Made by a program: the position numbers and the translations under genes | The notes under the pieces: generated by a model | Database searches by the model: none | The model's input: the letters and a program-made list of their open reading frames with translations, nothing else | What the model was told of the DNA's origin: nothing | Part shown: in pieces, positions 28,757-37,338 of the stretch | How positions within the stretch are numbered: position 1 is the stretch's first letter | Layout of the letters: the number at the start of each line of letters is the position of its first letter | NCBI GenBank assembly: GCA_001464275.1 | Contig: LNFL01000163.1 | Span: 30,396-94,395, forward strand | DNA: 64,000 nt | Direction of reading: 5' to 3' | Source: Actinobacteria bacterium Ga0077560 | GTDB lineage: Bacteria > Actinomycetota > Thermoleophilia > Miltoncostaeales > Miltoncostaeaceae

Positions 28757-29109
28757 TCCCCGATCTCACCCGCGGACTGCCGCTCCCGCGCGGCGATGCC
28801 CCGCTCGTAGGCCATCCGGAACAGCGCCACCGCCTCCTGCGCGGCCGCGGGATCCGGCATCGGGACGCTCAGCCAGCCGGAGTCCGGCAGGATCCGGTGC
28901 GGCCGCGCCCGGCCGGCCGCCACCAGCTCCTCGCGGATGCGCTTGGGGAACGGCAGGTCCGCCACCGGCACCCCGCCCGGGTTCTCGTGGATGTGGCCGA
29001 GCTCCCGCCGGCCCAGCCGGTACTCCGTGCCCCCGAACCGGTGCGGGTGGGCGGTCACGCCGTCCCACCCCGCCACCGCGTCCACGATGTCCAGCACCTC
29101 GCGCGCCAT
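28744..29109 (-). CDS. Luciferase-domain / DUF5519-like small protein
   Basis: MAREVLDIVDAVAGWDGVTAHPHRFGGTEYRLGRRELGHIHENPGGVPVADLPFPKRIREELVAAGRARPHRILPDSGW. Confidence 0.75.
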   Translation of the reverse strand: MAREVLDIVDAVAGWDGVTAHPHRFGGTEYRLGRRELGHIHENPGGVPVADLPFPKRIREELVAAGRARPHRILPDSGWLSVPMPDPAAAQEAVALFRMAYERGIAARERQSAGEIGDQSP

Positions 29110-29191
29110 CCCGCACCTCCGGAATCAGAACGACCGGAATCGAGGGTAGATGGTGGGGGCGCCTTGGGGCCCGACGGCCCCGTGCCGAGCC

Positions 29192-29962
29192 TCAGTCCCA
29201 CACCTCCCGGGCGAAGGAGGTCGGCGAGCGGCCCGTGGCGGCCGCGAAGTCGCGGGTGAGGTGGGCGTGGTCGGCGTACCCGAGCTCCGCCGCCAGCGCG
29301 GCGACCGTCGGGGTGTCGCCGCGCTCCAGGCGCAGCGCCGCCTCCTGCAGCCGGAAGCGGCGGATCACCCACTTGGGCGGCGCGCCCACCTCGTCGCGGA
29401 ACAGGCGCTGCAGCCCCCGCGGCCCCAGCGCGGCCACGCGGGACAGCCGATCGGTGGTCGTGATCGCCGGGTCGGCGGCGATTCGCGCCACCAGATCCGC
29501 GGCCCGGACGGTGTCCGGGTGCGGCGGCAGGGTCATCCGCGACGCCACCCACTCTTCCAGGACGGCGAGCCCATCCCGGTGGTCCGCCGGCCCCAGGAGC
29601 CGCTCGCCCAGGTCACCGCCGCACGGCACCACCGGGTCCAGCGGGAGGATCCGGTCGGTGAACCTGTTCACGGGGTGCCCCAGCAGGGCCCGCGCCGCCC
29701 CGGCACGCAGCTTCACCGCGCGCACCAGCCCGGCGCCGGCCAGCTCACGGCGCCACAGGCGGGTGCTGAGCCCGACGATGCGTCGCTCCTCGCCCTCGAA
29801 CGCGATGTTCACGCACGGGTCCGCGAGCAGCTCAACGACGTGCGGCTCCTGACCGCGCAGGTCCCAGCGCGCCGCCCAGAAGCAGTCGACCACCGCCGCG
29901 AGCGCGGGCGGGGGAGCGAAGGTCCGGGACTCCACCCGCTCACCGCTGCGGCGCCCCGACAC
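29192..29962 (-). CDS. AraC-family helix-turn-helix transcriptional regulator
   Basis: LSRVAALGPRGLQRLFRDEVGAPPKWVIRRFRLQEAALRLERGDTPTVAALAAELGYADHAHLTRDFAAATGRSPTSF. Confidence 0.88.
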   Translation of the reverse strand: MSGRRSGERVESRTFAPPPALAAVVDCFWAARWDLRGQEPHVVELLADPCVNIAFEGEERRIVGLSTRLWRRELAGAGLVRAVKLRAGAARALLGHPVNRFTDRILPLDPVVPCGGDLGERLLGPADHRDGLAVLEEWVASRMTLPPHPDTVRAADLVARIAADPAITTTDRLSRVAALGPRGLQRLFRDEVGAPPKWVIRRFRLQEAALRLERGDTPTVAALAAELGYADHAHLTRDFAAATGRSPTSFAREVWD

Positions 29963-30053
29963 CAGGCCCCTCGGCCGCCCATGTCCGTCAGGTCGCGTTT
30001 CTTCAAGCCCGCACACGGAGACCAATCTAGGGTCCGATGCGGAGGTGACGCCA

Positions 30054-30437
30054 ATGAGCATCCTGGTGAAGCACGTCAGCGAGATCCCCGCCTACGCGGG
30101 GGAGCACGCCATCCCGGGCATCCGGTTCCGGCCGGCGCGGCAGGGGATGGAGATCAGCGCCTGGGGGATGAACGTGATCGAGTTCGACCCCGGCACCGAG
30201 GGCTATCCGCAACACGACCATGCGCACGACGGGCAGGAGGAGCTGTACGTCGTGCTGGAGGGTTCGCTGGTGATGGAGGCCGAGGGGACCGAGCGGGTGC
30301 TGCGCAGCGGCGACATGGTCCGGGTGACCCCCGACGTGACGCGGCGGTTCATCACGCGGGACGAGGGCGCCACGCTGCTGGCGCTCGGCGGCACGCCCGG
30401 CGCGGCCTATGCGCCGGACGCCCGCATGGCCGGGTGA
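30054..30437 (+). CDS. Cupin domain protein
   Basis: GYPQHDHAHDGQEELYVVLEGSLVMEAEGTERVLRSGDMVRVTPDVTRRFI; GGAGG RBS upstream of ATG 30054. Confidence 0.88.
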   Translation: MSILVKHVSEIPAYAGEHAIPGIRFRPARQGMEISAWGMNVIEFDPGTEGYPQHDHAHDGQEELYVVLEGSLVMEAEGTERVLRSGDMVRVTPDVTRRFITRDEGATLLALGGTPGAAYAPDARMAG

Positions 30438-30438
30438 G

Positions 30439-30480
30439 CGCGGGCACCGGGCGGCGCGTCATCGCCGCCCGGTGCCCGCG
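30439..30480. terminator. Bidirectional hairpin terminator
   Basis: 18 bp perfect inverted repeat CGCGGGCACCGGGCGGCG-cgtcat-CGCCGCCCGGTGCCCGCG between convergent stops at 30437 and 30484. Confidence 0.8.
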
Positions 30481-30483
30481 GGG

Positions 30484-30930
30484 CTACGCGGCCGGTTCGA
30501 TGACCACGACGGGGATCGTCCGCTCGGTCTTCGCCTGGTAGGCGTCGTAGTCCGGCCAGATGGCGGTCATCAGCGGCCACAGCTCCCGCCGCTCGCCCTC
30601 GTCCGCCGTGCGGGCACGGGCCTCCATCACCCGGTCGCCCACCTGGATGACCACCTCCGGGTCGGCGTCCAGGTTCACGTACCAGTCCGGATGCGAGGGC
30701 GCGCCGCCGTAGGAGGCGACCACCACGTACCCGTCGCCATGACGCCCGTAGATGAGCGCCGTGCGCCGCGCGGTTCCGCTGCGCTTGCCGCGGGTGGTGA
30801 GCAGCAGTGTCCGCACGCCGGGACGCCACTCGTGGCCGTCCACCCCGTTGCTGTCGACGTACTGCCCCACGTGGTCGGCGACCCATCCCTGCTCGGGGTC
30901 GACGGGCGTTGCTTCGATGAGGCGCGTCAT
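30484..30930 (-). CDS. Deazaflavin (F420)-dependent nitroreductase family protein
   Basis: VRTLLLTTRGKRSGTARRTALIYGRHGDGYVVVASYGGAPSHPDWYVNLDADPEVVIQVGDRV, a DDN-type signature. Confidence 0.9.
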   Translation of the reverse strand: MTRLIEATPVDPEQGWVADHVGQYVDSNGVDGHEWRPGVRTLLLTTRGKRSGTARRTALIYGRHGDGYVVVASYGGAPSHPDWYVNLDADPEVVIQVGDRVMEARARTADEGERRELWPLMTAIWPDYDAYQAKTERTIPVVVIEPAA

Positions 30931-31084
30931 GCGGTCCTCCCTGTCGCGGTGTCCATGCTGTGGGTACCCCCGCGGGCCCCGTTCAGCCGTTCGCTCGGTG
31001 GCCGCCGCGGGCCGCGACGACACGCCGTACCGGTGGATCTGGTGGCTTTTCGTCAGATCGGAAACCCGCAGTATTGTGCGCCCC

Positions 31085-32128
31085 GTGTCCAGTGCCCTTC
31101 GCACGCTCCCCGCGGCCATCGCCGCCGGGGTCCTCTTGGCGACCGCCCAGACCGCCGCGGCGGGCGAGCTCTCGGTGACGCTCTCCCCGCAGTACGTGGA
31201 GGGCCTCACCGGGTCCAACGGCTGGTACACGGTCGCCGTGACCGCGACCTACGTCTGCGAGCCCTCCGGGTCCGAGGTGGTCCTCATCTGCCCGCCCACC
31301 GAGGTCTTCCGCGACGGCACGGGGGCCGAGGTGACCGGCAATGACGATGACGACGACCGCGCGTCGGGTGAGATCGTCCGGACGGCGACCTTCCTGCGCA
31401 GCCGGGCCCGGACGCGCAGCGATGCGGTGACCCTCCGTGTGGGCGACGGTCCCCTGCGGGTCGACACCCAGCCCCCGCCCGTGCCGGTCATCGAGGCTCC
31501 GTCGCCCGGGGCACTCGCGGCCCCCGTGCTTCCCGGCACCGCCCTCACCGCCGTCTACTCCTGCTCCTTCGAGGGCGACGCGTCCGGCCCCGCCGACGAT
31601 GACGCCTGCGTCGGCACGGTGCCGTCCGGGGCACGGCTGGACACCGGATCGGGGAACCGCGCCACCTGGGGGACGCGCGCCCTCACCGTCACGGCCACCG
31701 ACGCCGCCGGGCACACCTCGCAGCGCACGCTCGAGTACCGCATCGCGGGCTCGGCGCCGGCCGTCGCGCCGCTCGCCCCCACCGGCTCCGGGAACGGGAC
31801 CGGCAACGCCGACCGGCCGCCGCGCACCGCCAACGCCCGCCTCATGCGTCCGGCGGCAGGCGCCACGCTCCGCGGGACGCGGGTGCTGCGCTGGCGGGCG
31901 GCCCGCGGCGCGGCGCTCTACAACGTCCAGGTCTTCCGGGTCGCCGGGGACGGCTACCAGAAGGTCCTGTCCGCGTTCCCCCGGGCGAACCGTCTCGCGG
32001 TCGGCACCGACCGCCTGGCGGACGGCGAGCGCTACGTCTGGCGCGTGTGGCCCTACATGCGCCGGCTGGGTGATTACCGCCGCACCCCCGTCGGGATCAG
32101 CTGGTTCCAGACGCCGGCCGGGCGCTGA
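31085..32128 (+). CDS. Secreted hypothetical protein
   Basis: GTG start, signal peptide SSALRTLPAAIAAGVLLATAQTAAA; beta-rich Ig-like segments; no family recognised. Confidence 0.7.
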   Translation: MSSALRTLPAAIAAGVLLATAQTAAAGELSVTLSPQYVEGLTGSNGWYTVAVTATYVCEPSGSEVVLICPPTEVFRDGTGAEVTGNDDDDDRASGEIVRTATFLRSRARTRSDAVTLRVGDGPLRVDTQPPPVPVIEAPSPGALAAPVLPGTALTAVYSCSFEGDASGPADDDACVGTVPSGARLDTGSGNRATWGTRALTVTATDAAGHTSQRTLEYRIAGSAPAVAPLAPTGSGNGTGNADRPPRTANARLMRPAAGATLRGTRVLRWRAARGAALYNVQVFRVAGDGYQKVLSAFPRANRLAVGTDRLADGERYVWRVWPYMRRLGDYRRTPVGISWFQTPAGR

Positions 32129-32247
32129 GCGGACCGCCGCGGCGTGTTTGGACCGTGAGCGCGACGGGTAGCTGAACGCTCGGGCTCCGCCCCCGGGTCG
32201 GGGGTTAACGTTCCGGCTCGACTATCGGTTCGAGCACGGGAGCACGA

Positions 32248-33309
32248 ATGGTGCAACGGCGTGCGGTCGTCGGCCTCGCGGCCGCCGGCCTGCTGGTGGG
32301 GGGCGCGGCGCAGGGCGCCGCCGCCCAGAAGGTGCAGTTCCTGCAGGGGGAGCAGACGGTGGGCGTGAACCGCCCGGGCACGACCGTCCGAAGCGCGGTC
32401 ACCGACCTGCTGAAGGGCCCCACCCCGGCCGAGAAGGCCGCGGGGATCCGGACCCAGATCCCGCCGAAGGTGCCGATCCTTGCGATCGCGGTCACCAACG
32501 GCATCGCGACCGTGGACCTGGGGTCGCGGTTCGCCGTGAACGCCAGCGCCGAACGCCTCAACGCCCGGCTCAGCCAGCTGGTGCTCACCGTGGACGCCGT
32601 CCCGGGGGTGCGCTCGGTGCGCGTGCGCATCGAGGGGGGCACGCCGTACGGCCTGTTCCCCGGCATCGACCTCACCCGCCCGGTCACCTCGGCCACCATC
32701 CGCACCCCGGATCTGCCGCCGCCGGTCGACCCGGGGCCGGGCACCGGCACCTCGACACCCAGCACCCTCGACCTGGAGCGCCGCCTGGCGGACCTGGGGT
32801 ACCTGGACGCCGCGAAGGCCGACGGCGTCACCGACAACGCCACCAGCAACGCGGTGATCGCCTTCCAGAAGTGGCAGCGGCTGGGCCGCGACGGCGTCGC
32901 GGGCCCCCAGACGCTCGCCGCCCTCACCACCGCCGTGCGCCCCACCCCGCGGGCAACCGGTGAGGCGAAGCGCGTGGAGGTGCTGCTCGACCGGCAGGTG
33001 GCGCTCTACATCGAGAACAACGCGGTGGTGCGCACCCTCCACATCTCGTCCGGGCAGGCGGGCTACGCGACGCCCACCGGGGCGTACCGCATCACCCGCA
33101 AGTACCCGCGGGACTGGTCGGTGCCGTACAGCGTGTGGCTTCCCTGGGCGCAGTACTTCGTGGGCGGCGTCGCCTTCCACGAGGCCGCCAGCGTGCCGGT
33201 GACGCCCGCATCGCACGGCTGTGTCCGCATCCCCAATGGAGACGCGCAATGGCTCTACGACCGCACACCGGTGAACACGCAGGTCATCGTGCTGGGGACC
33301 TCGGCATGA
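32248..33309 (+). CDS. GerMN - peptidoglycan-binding - L,D-transpeptidase (YkuD) secreted protein
   Basis: Signal peptide; GerMN-like VGVNRPGTTVRSAVTDLLKGPTPAEKAAGI; PG_binding DLERRLADLGYLDAAKADGVTDNATSNAVIAFQKWQRLGRDGVAGPQTLAAL; YkuD catalytic HGCVRIPNGDAQWLYD. Confidence 0.9.
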   Translation: MVQRRAVVGLAAAGLLVGGAAQGAAAQKVQFLQGEQTVGVNRPGTTVRSAVTDLLKGPTPAEKAAGIRTQIPPKVPILAIAVTNGIATVDLGSRFAVNASAERLNARLSQLVLTVDAVPGVRSVRVRIEGGTPYGLFPGIDLTRPVTSATIRTPDLPPPVDPGPGTGTSTPSTLDLERRLADLGYLDAAKADGVTDNATSNAVIAFQKWQRLGRDGVAGPQTLAALTTAVRPTPRATGEAKRVEVLLDRQVALYIENNAVVRTLHISSGQAGYATPTGAYRITRKYPRDWSVPYSVWLPWAQYFVGGVAFHEAASVPVTPASHGCVRIPNGDAQWLYDRTPVNTQVIVLGTSA

Positions 33310-34124
33310 GGCGCGCACTGAGCCTCGCGCTGGCCGCCGCCGGCCTGGCCGTGGTGGCCGCCCCCGCCGCAGCGCAGTCGCCGCCCACCCTGGTGCCCGG
33401 ACAGCTGACGGTGGCGCTCAGCCTGCCCAGCCCGGGCCTGCAGGCTGGCGCGGTGCGCCCGGACGGCACCGTCAGCTACGCGCGCGGCCTGGAGATCGAG
33501 ATGGTGCGCCGCATCGCCGGCCGGCTGGGCATCGCCGATGTGCGGTTCGTGAACGAGCCGTTCTTCTCGCGCCTGCTCACCGCCGGTGAGAAGCCGTGGG
33601 ACATGGCCGTGGCCGGCGTCACCATCACCGCCGACCGCCGGCAGCGGGTGGGCTTCTCCCGCGCGTACCTCGACGCCGACCAGGGCGTGCTGGTGCGCAG
33701 GAACCTGGGCATCACTCCCCGCACGATCGCCGATCTGAAGCCGCTGCAGCTGTGCACCGAGCGCAACAGCACCGGCTACCGCGTCATCAGGACGGTCATC
33801 CGCCCCGCCAAGGCGCCCATCCAGGCCGGCAACGCACAGCGCCTGTTCGGCCTGCTGCAGAGCGCCCGCTGCGACGCCGCGGTCTACGACAGCCCCATCC
33901 TGGGCGCGGAGGTCGACGCGGTGCCCGACCGGTACGGCCCGCTCGTCGGGCGCCTCGTGACCGGCGAGAAGTACGGGGTGGTGTTCCCCAAGGCCAGCGC
34001 CGTCCTGCGGGGCCGCGTGGACGGCGCCATCAAGGCGCTGGTGTCGGACGGGACCATGCGCGCGCTCAGCACGACGTGGCTCAGCACCGACGTGCGGCGC
34101 CTGCCGGTCATTCCGGCCTCCTGA
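33306..34124 (+). CDS. Extracellular solute-binding protein family 3-like
   Basis: Signal peptide; ARGLEIEMVRRIAGRLGIADVRFVNEPFFSRLL...WDMAVAGVTITADRRQRVGFSRAYLDADQGVLV; ATGA overlap with the L,D-transpeptidase. Confidence 0.85.
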   Translation: MRRALSLALAAAGLAVVAAPAAAQSPPTLVPGQLTVALSLPSPGLQAGAVRPDGTVSYARGLEIEMVRRIAGRLGIADVRFVNEPFFSRLLTAGEKPWDMAVAGVTITADRRQRVGFSRAYLDADQGVLVRRNLGITPRTIADLKPLQLCTERNSTGYRVIRTVIRPAKAPIQAGNAQRLFGLLQSARCDAAVYDSPILGAEVDAVPDRYGPLVGRLVTGEKYGVVFPKASAVLRGRVDGAIKALVSDGTMRALSTTWLSTDVRRLPVIPAS

Positions 34125-34136
34125 CACCCATGTGAG

Positions 34137-34178
34137 GATCGTGACAAGGTGTGTGTACTCACGCGCCTTGTCACGATC
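34137..34178. repeat. Perfect 13 bp inverted repeat (hairpin or operator)
   Basis: GATCGTGACAAGG-tgtgtgtactcacgcg-CCTTGTCACGATC, starting 13 nt after the SBP stop, without a U-tract. Confidence 0.75.
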
Positions 34179-34581
34179 GCATCAATGTGACATCCGCCGG
34201 GCGGCATCCTGAACGACCGCGCTGTGCGGGGACTTTTCCGTTCGTTGACCGAACGCCGATGCGTATTGACGCGTCCCCCTCACTTCACTACGCCCCCGGC
34301 GCGCACTACAGACGACCGCCCCGCTCCCGCCGGACCCCCTTGTTGTGTTGTGCGGGACGTCACATCATTCATTCCACTGGCGTCCGGGGCAGCGCATCAC
34401 TCCTCGACAACCGCACATGTCATGAACGCATGTTTATGACGTGCACGTTGCCGTGCAGTGATACGCGGTCCCCGGCGTTGCGAATCGCGAAGGCCCGTCA
34501 CGTCTGACACCCGGACCGCACACCCGGGTGATACCTCGACGTGCGTTCACATCGTCATGGAATGAAAGGATCGTCTCGCCA

Positions 34582-35576
34582 ATGGCAGACATGTTCGCCG
34601 TGACCCAGATCCCCGGTGCCGAGACGGGTGAGATCCCGCCGTCGCCCGTTGACCGGGATGACCGCTCTGGGACATCGACACGCTTCCCCTGACCTACACG
34701 AACTCGCGTTGGTCGGCGTTCTTCTACCGCGCCGACGAGAAGCAGCTCCGGCGGGTCCTTCCCGACTGCCTGGAGCTCGAGGACGACATCGTCGAGTTCT
34801 GGTACGTCGACCACAACCACACCATGCTCGGCCCGTACGGCGAGATGGGTATCACGGTTGCCGCCTCCTTCAAGGGCGCGGACGGCAAGACCACCTACGG
34901 TGGGTACTACCCGTACATGTACCTCACGCAGGACGCCGCTGTGGACGCCGGCCGTGTGCTGGGCTTCCCCAAGAAGGAGGCGTTCATCCGCGTGCTGGAG
35001 CACGGCGGTAACCCGGACAACGGGTACGGCGTCTACGACGGCAAGAACTACCAGTTCGACTACTTCTCGTTCCTGATGATCCGGAACGGTTACGTCATTC
35101 ACTCCGCGACCGGCAAGTACGACGACGCGGAGCTGTCGGCCCGTCCCGCCTTCTACGGCAACACGGACTACGGCCGTCTGAACATGAAGGTCGTCACCGC
35201 TCCCGACATCTCCTCGTCGGAGTGGCAGCTGGTGCACCTTCCGTCGCTGGTCGACAAGGGCCTGGCGACCGCCATGGGCCGTCCCGACACCGAGGGCACC
35301 CACCGGTTCCAGGTGAAGCCGGAGTCCATCCGCACCGCCTCGCCGCAGAGCATCGACTGGTTCATGCAGGCGACCCCGTACGACAACCTCGGCCACGAGC
35401 TTCCGGCCAAGGAGATGATCGGTCTCATGACCTTCAGCTTCGACCTGATCATCCCCGCCGGCGAGGTCCTCTGGACCGAGACCTACTACCGCGACGCCAC
35501 GTGGGCGGGCGCTGCCAAGCCGTACCGGTTCGGCCTGCGTCACCGCTTCCCGAAGCCCGTCGGCCTCGGCGCGTAA
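34582..35576 (+). pseudogene. Acetoacetate decarboxylase-like protein, frame-disrupted near nt 34662
   Basis: N-terminus MADMFAVTQIPGAETGEIPPSPVDRDD in one phase, then WDIDTLPLTYTNSRWSAFFYRADEKQLRRVLPDCLELEDDIVEFWYVDHNHTMLGPYGEM in another; strongly similar to the adjacent paralogue. Confidence 0.75.
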
Positions 35577-35588
35577 GGAGAAATCGAC

Positions 35589-36585
35589 GTGAGTCAGCAT
35601 CTGAACGTCACGAGCGTTCCGTGGGTGGACTCGGGCGACGCCCCGCCCCTCCCGCTGGACCGCGACAAGCGGGACATCATCTCGCAGGGTGTCGCCGACC
35701 CGCTGGTCGACTACGACATCATCCCGCTCACCTACACGAACTCCCGCTGGTCGGCGTTCTTCTACCGCGCCGACGAGAAGGACCTCAAGCACGTGCTGCC
35801 GAAGGCCCTTCAGCTCGAGGACGACGTGGTGGAGTTCTGGTACGTCGACCACCTGCACACCGGTCTCGGCCCGTACGGCGAGATGGGCGTGACGGTGTCG
35901 GTGTCCTGCAAGGGCCAGGACGGGAACACCTACTACGGTGGGTACTACCCGTACATGTACCTCACGCAGGACGCGGCGGTGTTCGCCGGCCGTGAGCCCT
36001 TCGGTTTCCCGAAGAAGATCGCCTACATCGTCACCCAGCGGCTACGGCGGGTTCGGCAACGACTACTTCAACTTCACGATGGAGCGTCGCGGCTACCTCC
36101 TGCACACCGCAACCGGTCGGTACGACGACGCGGAGCTTCCGGCCAAGCCGGCGTTCTACGGGGACCCGAAGTACGGGCGCATGAACCTGCGCCTGGGCAC
36201 CCACCCGTCGCTCAAGCAGACCAAGTGGGAGATCACCTACCTGCCGTCCGAGGTCACCAAGGCCACGGCGGCGGCGATGGGCCGTCCGGAGACCGAGGGT
36301 CAGCACCGGTTCCAGCTGAAGCCCGAGACCATCCGTACGGCGTCCGCCTCGGCCATCCGGTCGTGGGCGCTGCAGGCCAGCCCGTTCGACAACGTCGGCG
36401 CGATGCTGCCGGTCAAGGAGCTCATCGGTCTGATGAGCTACAACTTCGACCTCATCATCCCCGGCGCGCAGACGATCTGGTCGAACACGATCGAGCGCAC
36501 CGACGAGGACATCGCGGACCTGCTGTTCGCGACGCCCTACCAGTACACGATGCGTCACCGGTTCCCGAAGCCCCCGGGCGTCTGA
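35589..36585 (+). pseudogene. Second acetoacetate decarboxylase-like paralogue, frame-disrupted near nt 36040
   Basis: PLVDYDIIPLTYTNSRWSAFFYRADEKDLKHVLPKALQLEDDVVEFWYVDHLHTGLGPYGEMG...GFPKKIAYIVTQ then a phase change to GYGGFGNDYFNFTMERRGYLLHTATGRYDDAELPAKPAFYGDPKYGRMNL. Confidence 0.75.
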
Positions 36586-36613
36586 GCCAAACGGCGTAGC
36601 GCAGGAGAAGTTG

Positions 36614-36647
36614 AGACGGCGCCCCTCCGGGGCGCCGTCTTGCTTTT
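36614..36647 (+). terminator. Rho-independent terminator
   Basis: AGACGGCGCCCC-tcc-GGGGCGCCGTCT followed by TGCTTTT, 28 nt after the ADC-like gene stop. Confidence 0.85.
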
Positions 36648-37120
36648 CACCCGTGGTCGAGGTCCGGGCTTCTTATGGCCGCCCAGCCTCGCGCAAGGTC
36701 TGGCGCTGAGATGCGTTCGGCGACGTTGGCCCCAGGAACCACGGCTTGCGCCTGCCTGCAACCAACCAGCTCGGCTCATCCATGAGCCGATTGCATTTGG
36801 CAGTCGTCCACCGGATTGGGTGCTCTGCGGCCGTCTGGGATCAGCGTTTGCAGGTGAGCTACCCGGCCAGCGCGCCAGGGGTGGAACCGCGCCGTCCCGG
36901 CGCGGCGACCCATCATGCGGTGCACCACCATCCGGGATGGCACGGCAGCCCTTGTGGACGGCGAGGAATGGATGAGGGCGACCCATGGATGGGGAGCACC
37001 GCTCAGTGGCAGCGCAGCCGTCAGGCGTTGTTCCTGGGGCCAACGCCCCCAGACGCGCACATGGGCAACGCTCGCGCGAGTCGACCAGGCGATGAGAAGC
37101 ACCGTCTTTCGACCACAAAC

Positions 37121-37149
37121 GAAAAGCAAACGGCGCCCTCCGGGCGCCG
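37121..37149 (-). terminator. Terminator-like hairpin on the minus strand (right arm of the palindrome)
   Basis: On the minus strand: CGGCGCCC-gga-GGGCGCCG followed by TTTGCTTTTC; mirror of the 36614-36647 element. Confidence 0.65.
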
Positions 37150-37338
37150 AAGCAACTACTGCACCACTCCAAGCCCGGATCACTCCAACAACGGATCACG
37201 CGACGCCCGAATCACGCAAAGCCCGGACCACGAACGGCGGCGAAACTCCAACGCAGGCCGTGGCAGCTAGGGTGACCCTGAGTCGAACGGGCCGTGACAA
37301 GCCATGGCTCTCGACGCAGACGATCGGGAAGGCGCGAC

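Larger units (their letters stand above)
36600..37165. repeat. ~550 bp noncoding imperfect palindrome (two inverted homologous arms)
   Basis: Left arm matches the reverse complement of the right arm with preserved spacing: GTGGTCGA (36653-36660) vs TCGACCAC (37109-37116), and GTTGGCCCCAGGAAC (36725-36739) vs GTTCCTGGGGCCAAC (37030-37044), 72 nt apart in both arms; also CATCCATGAGCCG vs CGACCCATGGATG, 52/53 nt further in. Confidence 0.75.

Noticed and set aside
34434-35858. 474 aa minus-strand ORF over the ADC-like genes
   Set aside because: Opposite strand shows two mutually homologous ADC-like proteins; the minus-strand product has no recognisable family.
35589-36585. Programmed ribosomal frameshifting as the explanation of the ADC/NDH-2/FG-GAP phase changes
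   Set aside because: No slippery heptamer seen at the junctions, and homologous residues are missing at each site, which frameshifting would not cause.
36555-37270. Several overlapping 110-214 aa ORFs in the quasi-palindrome
   Set aside because: Mutually exclusive frames, biased low-complexity composition and no motif; the inverted-repeat structure explains the interval better.
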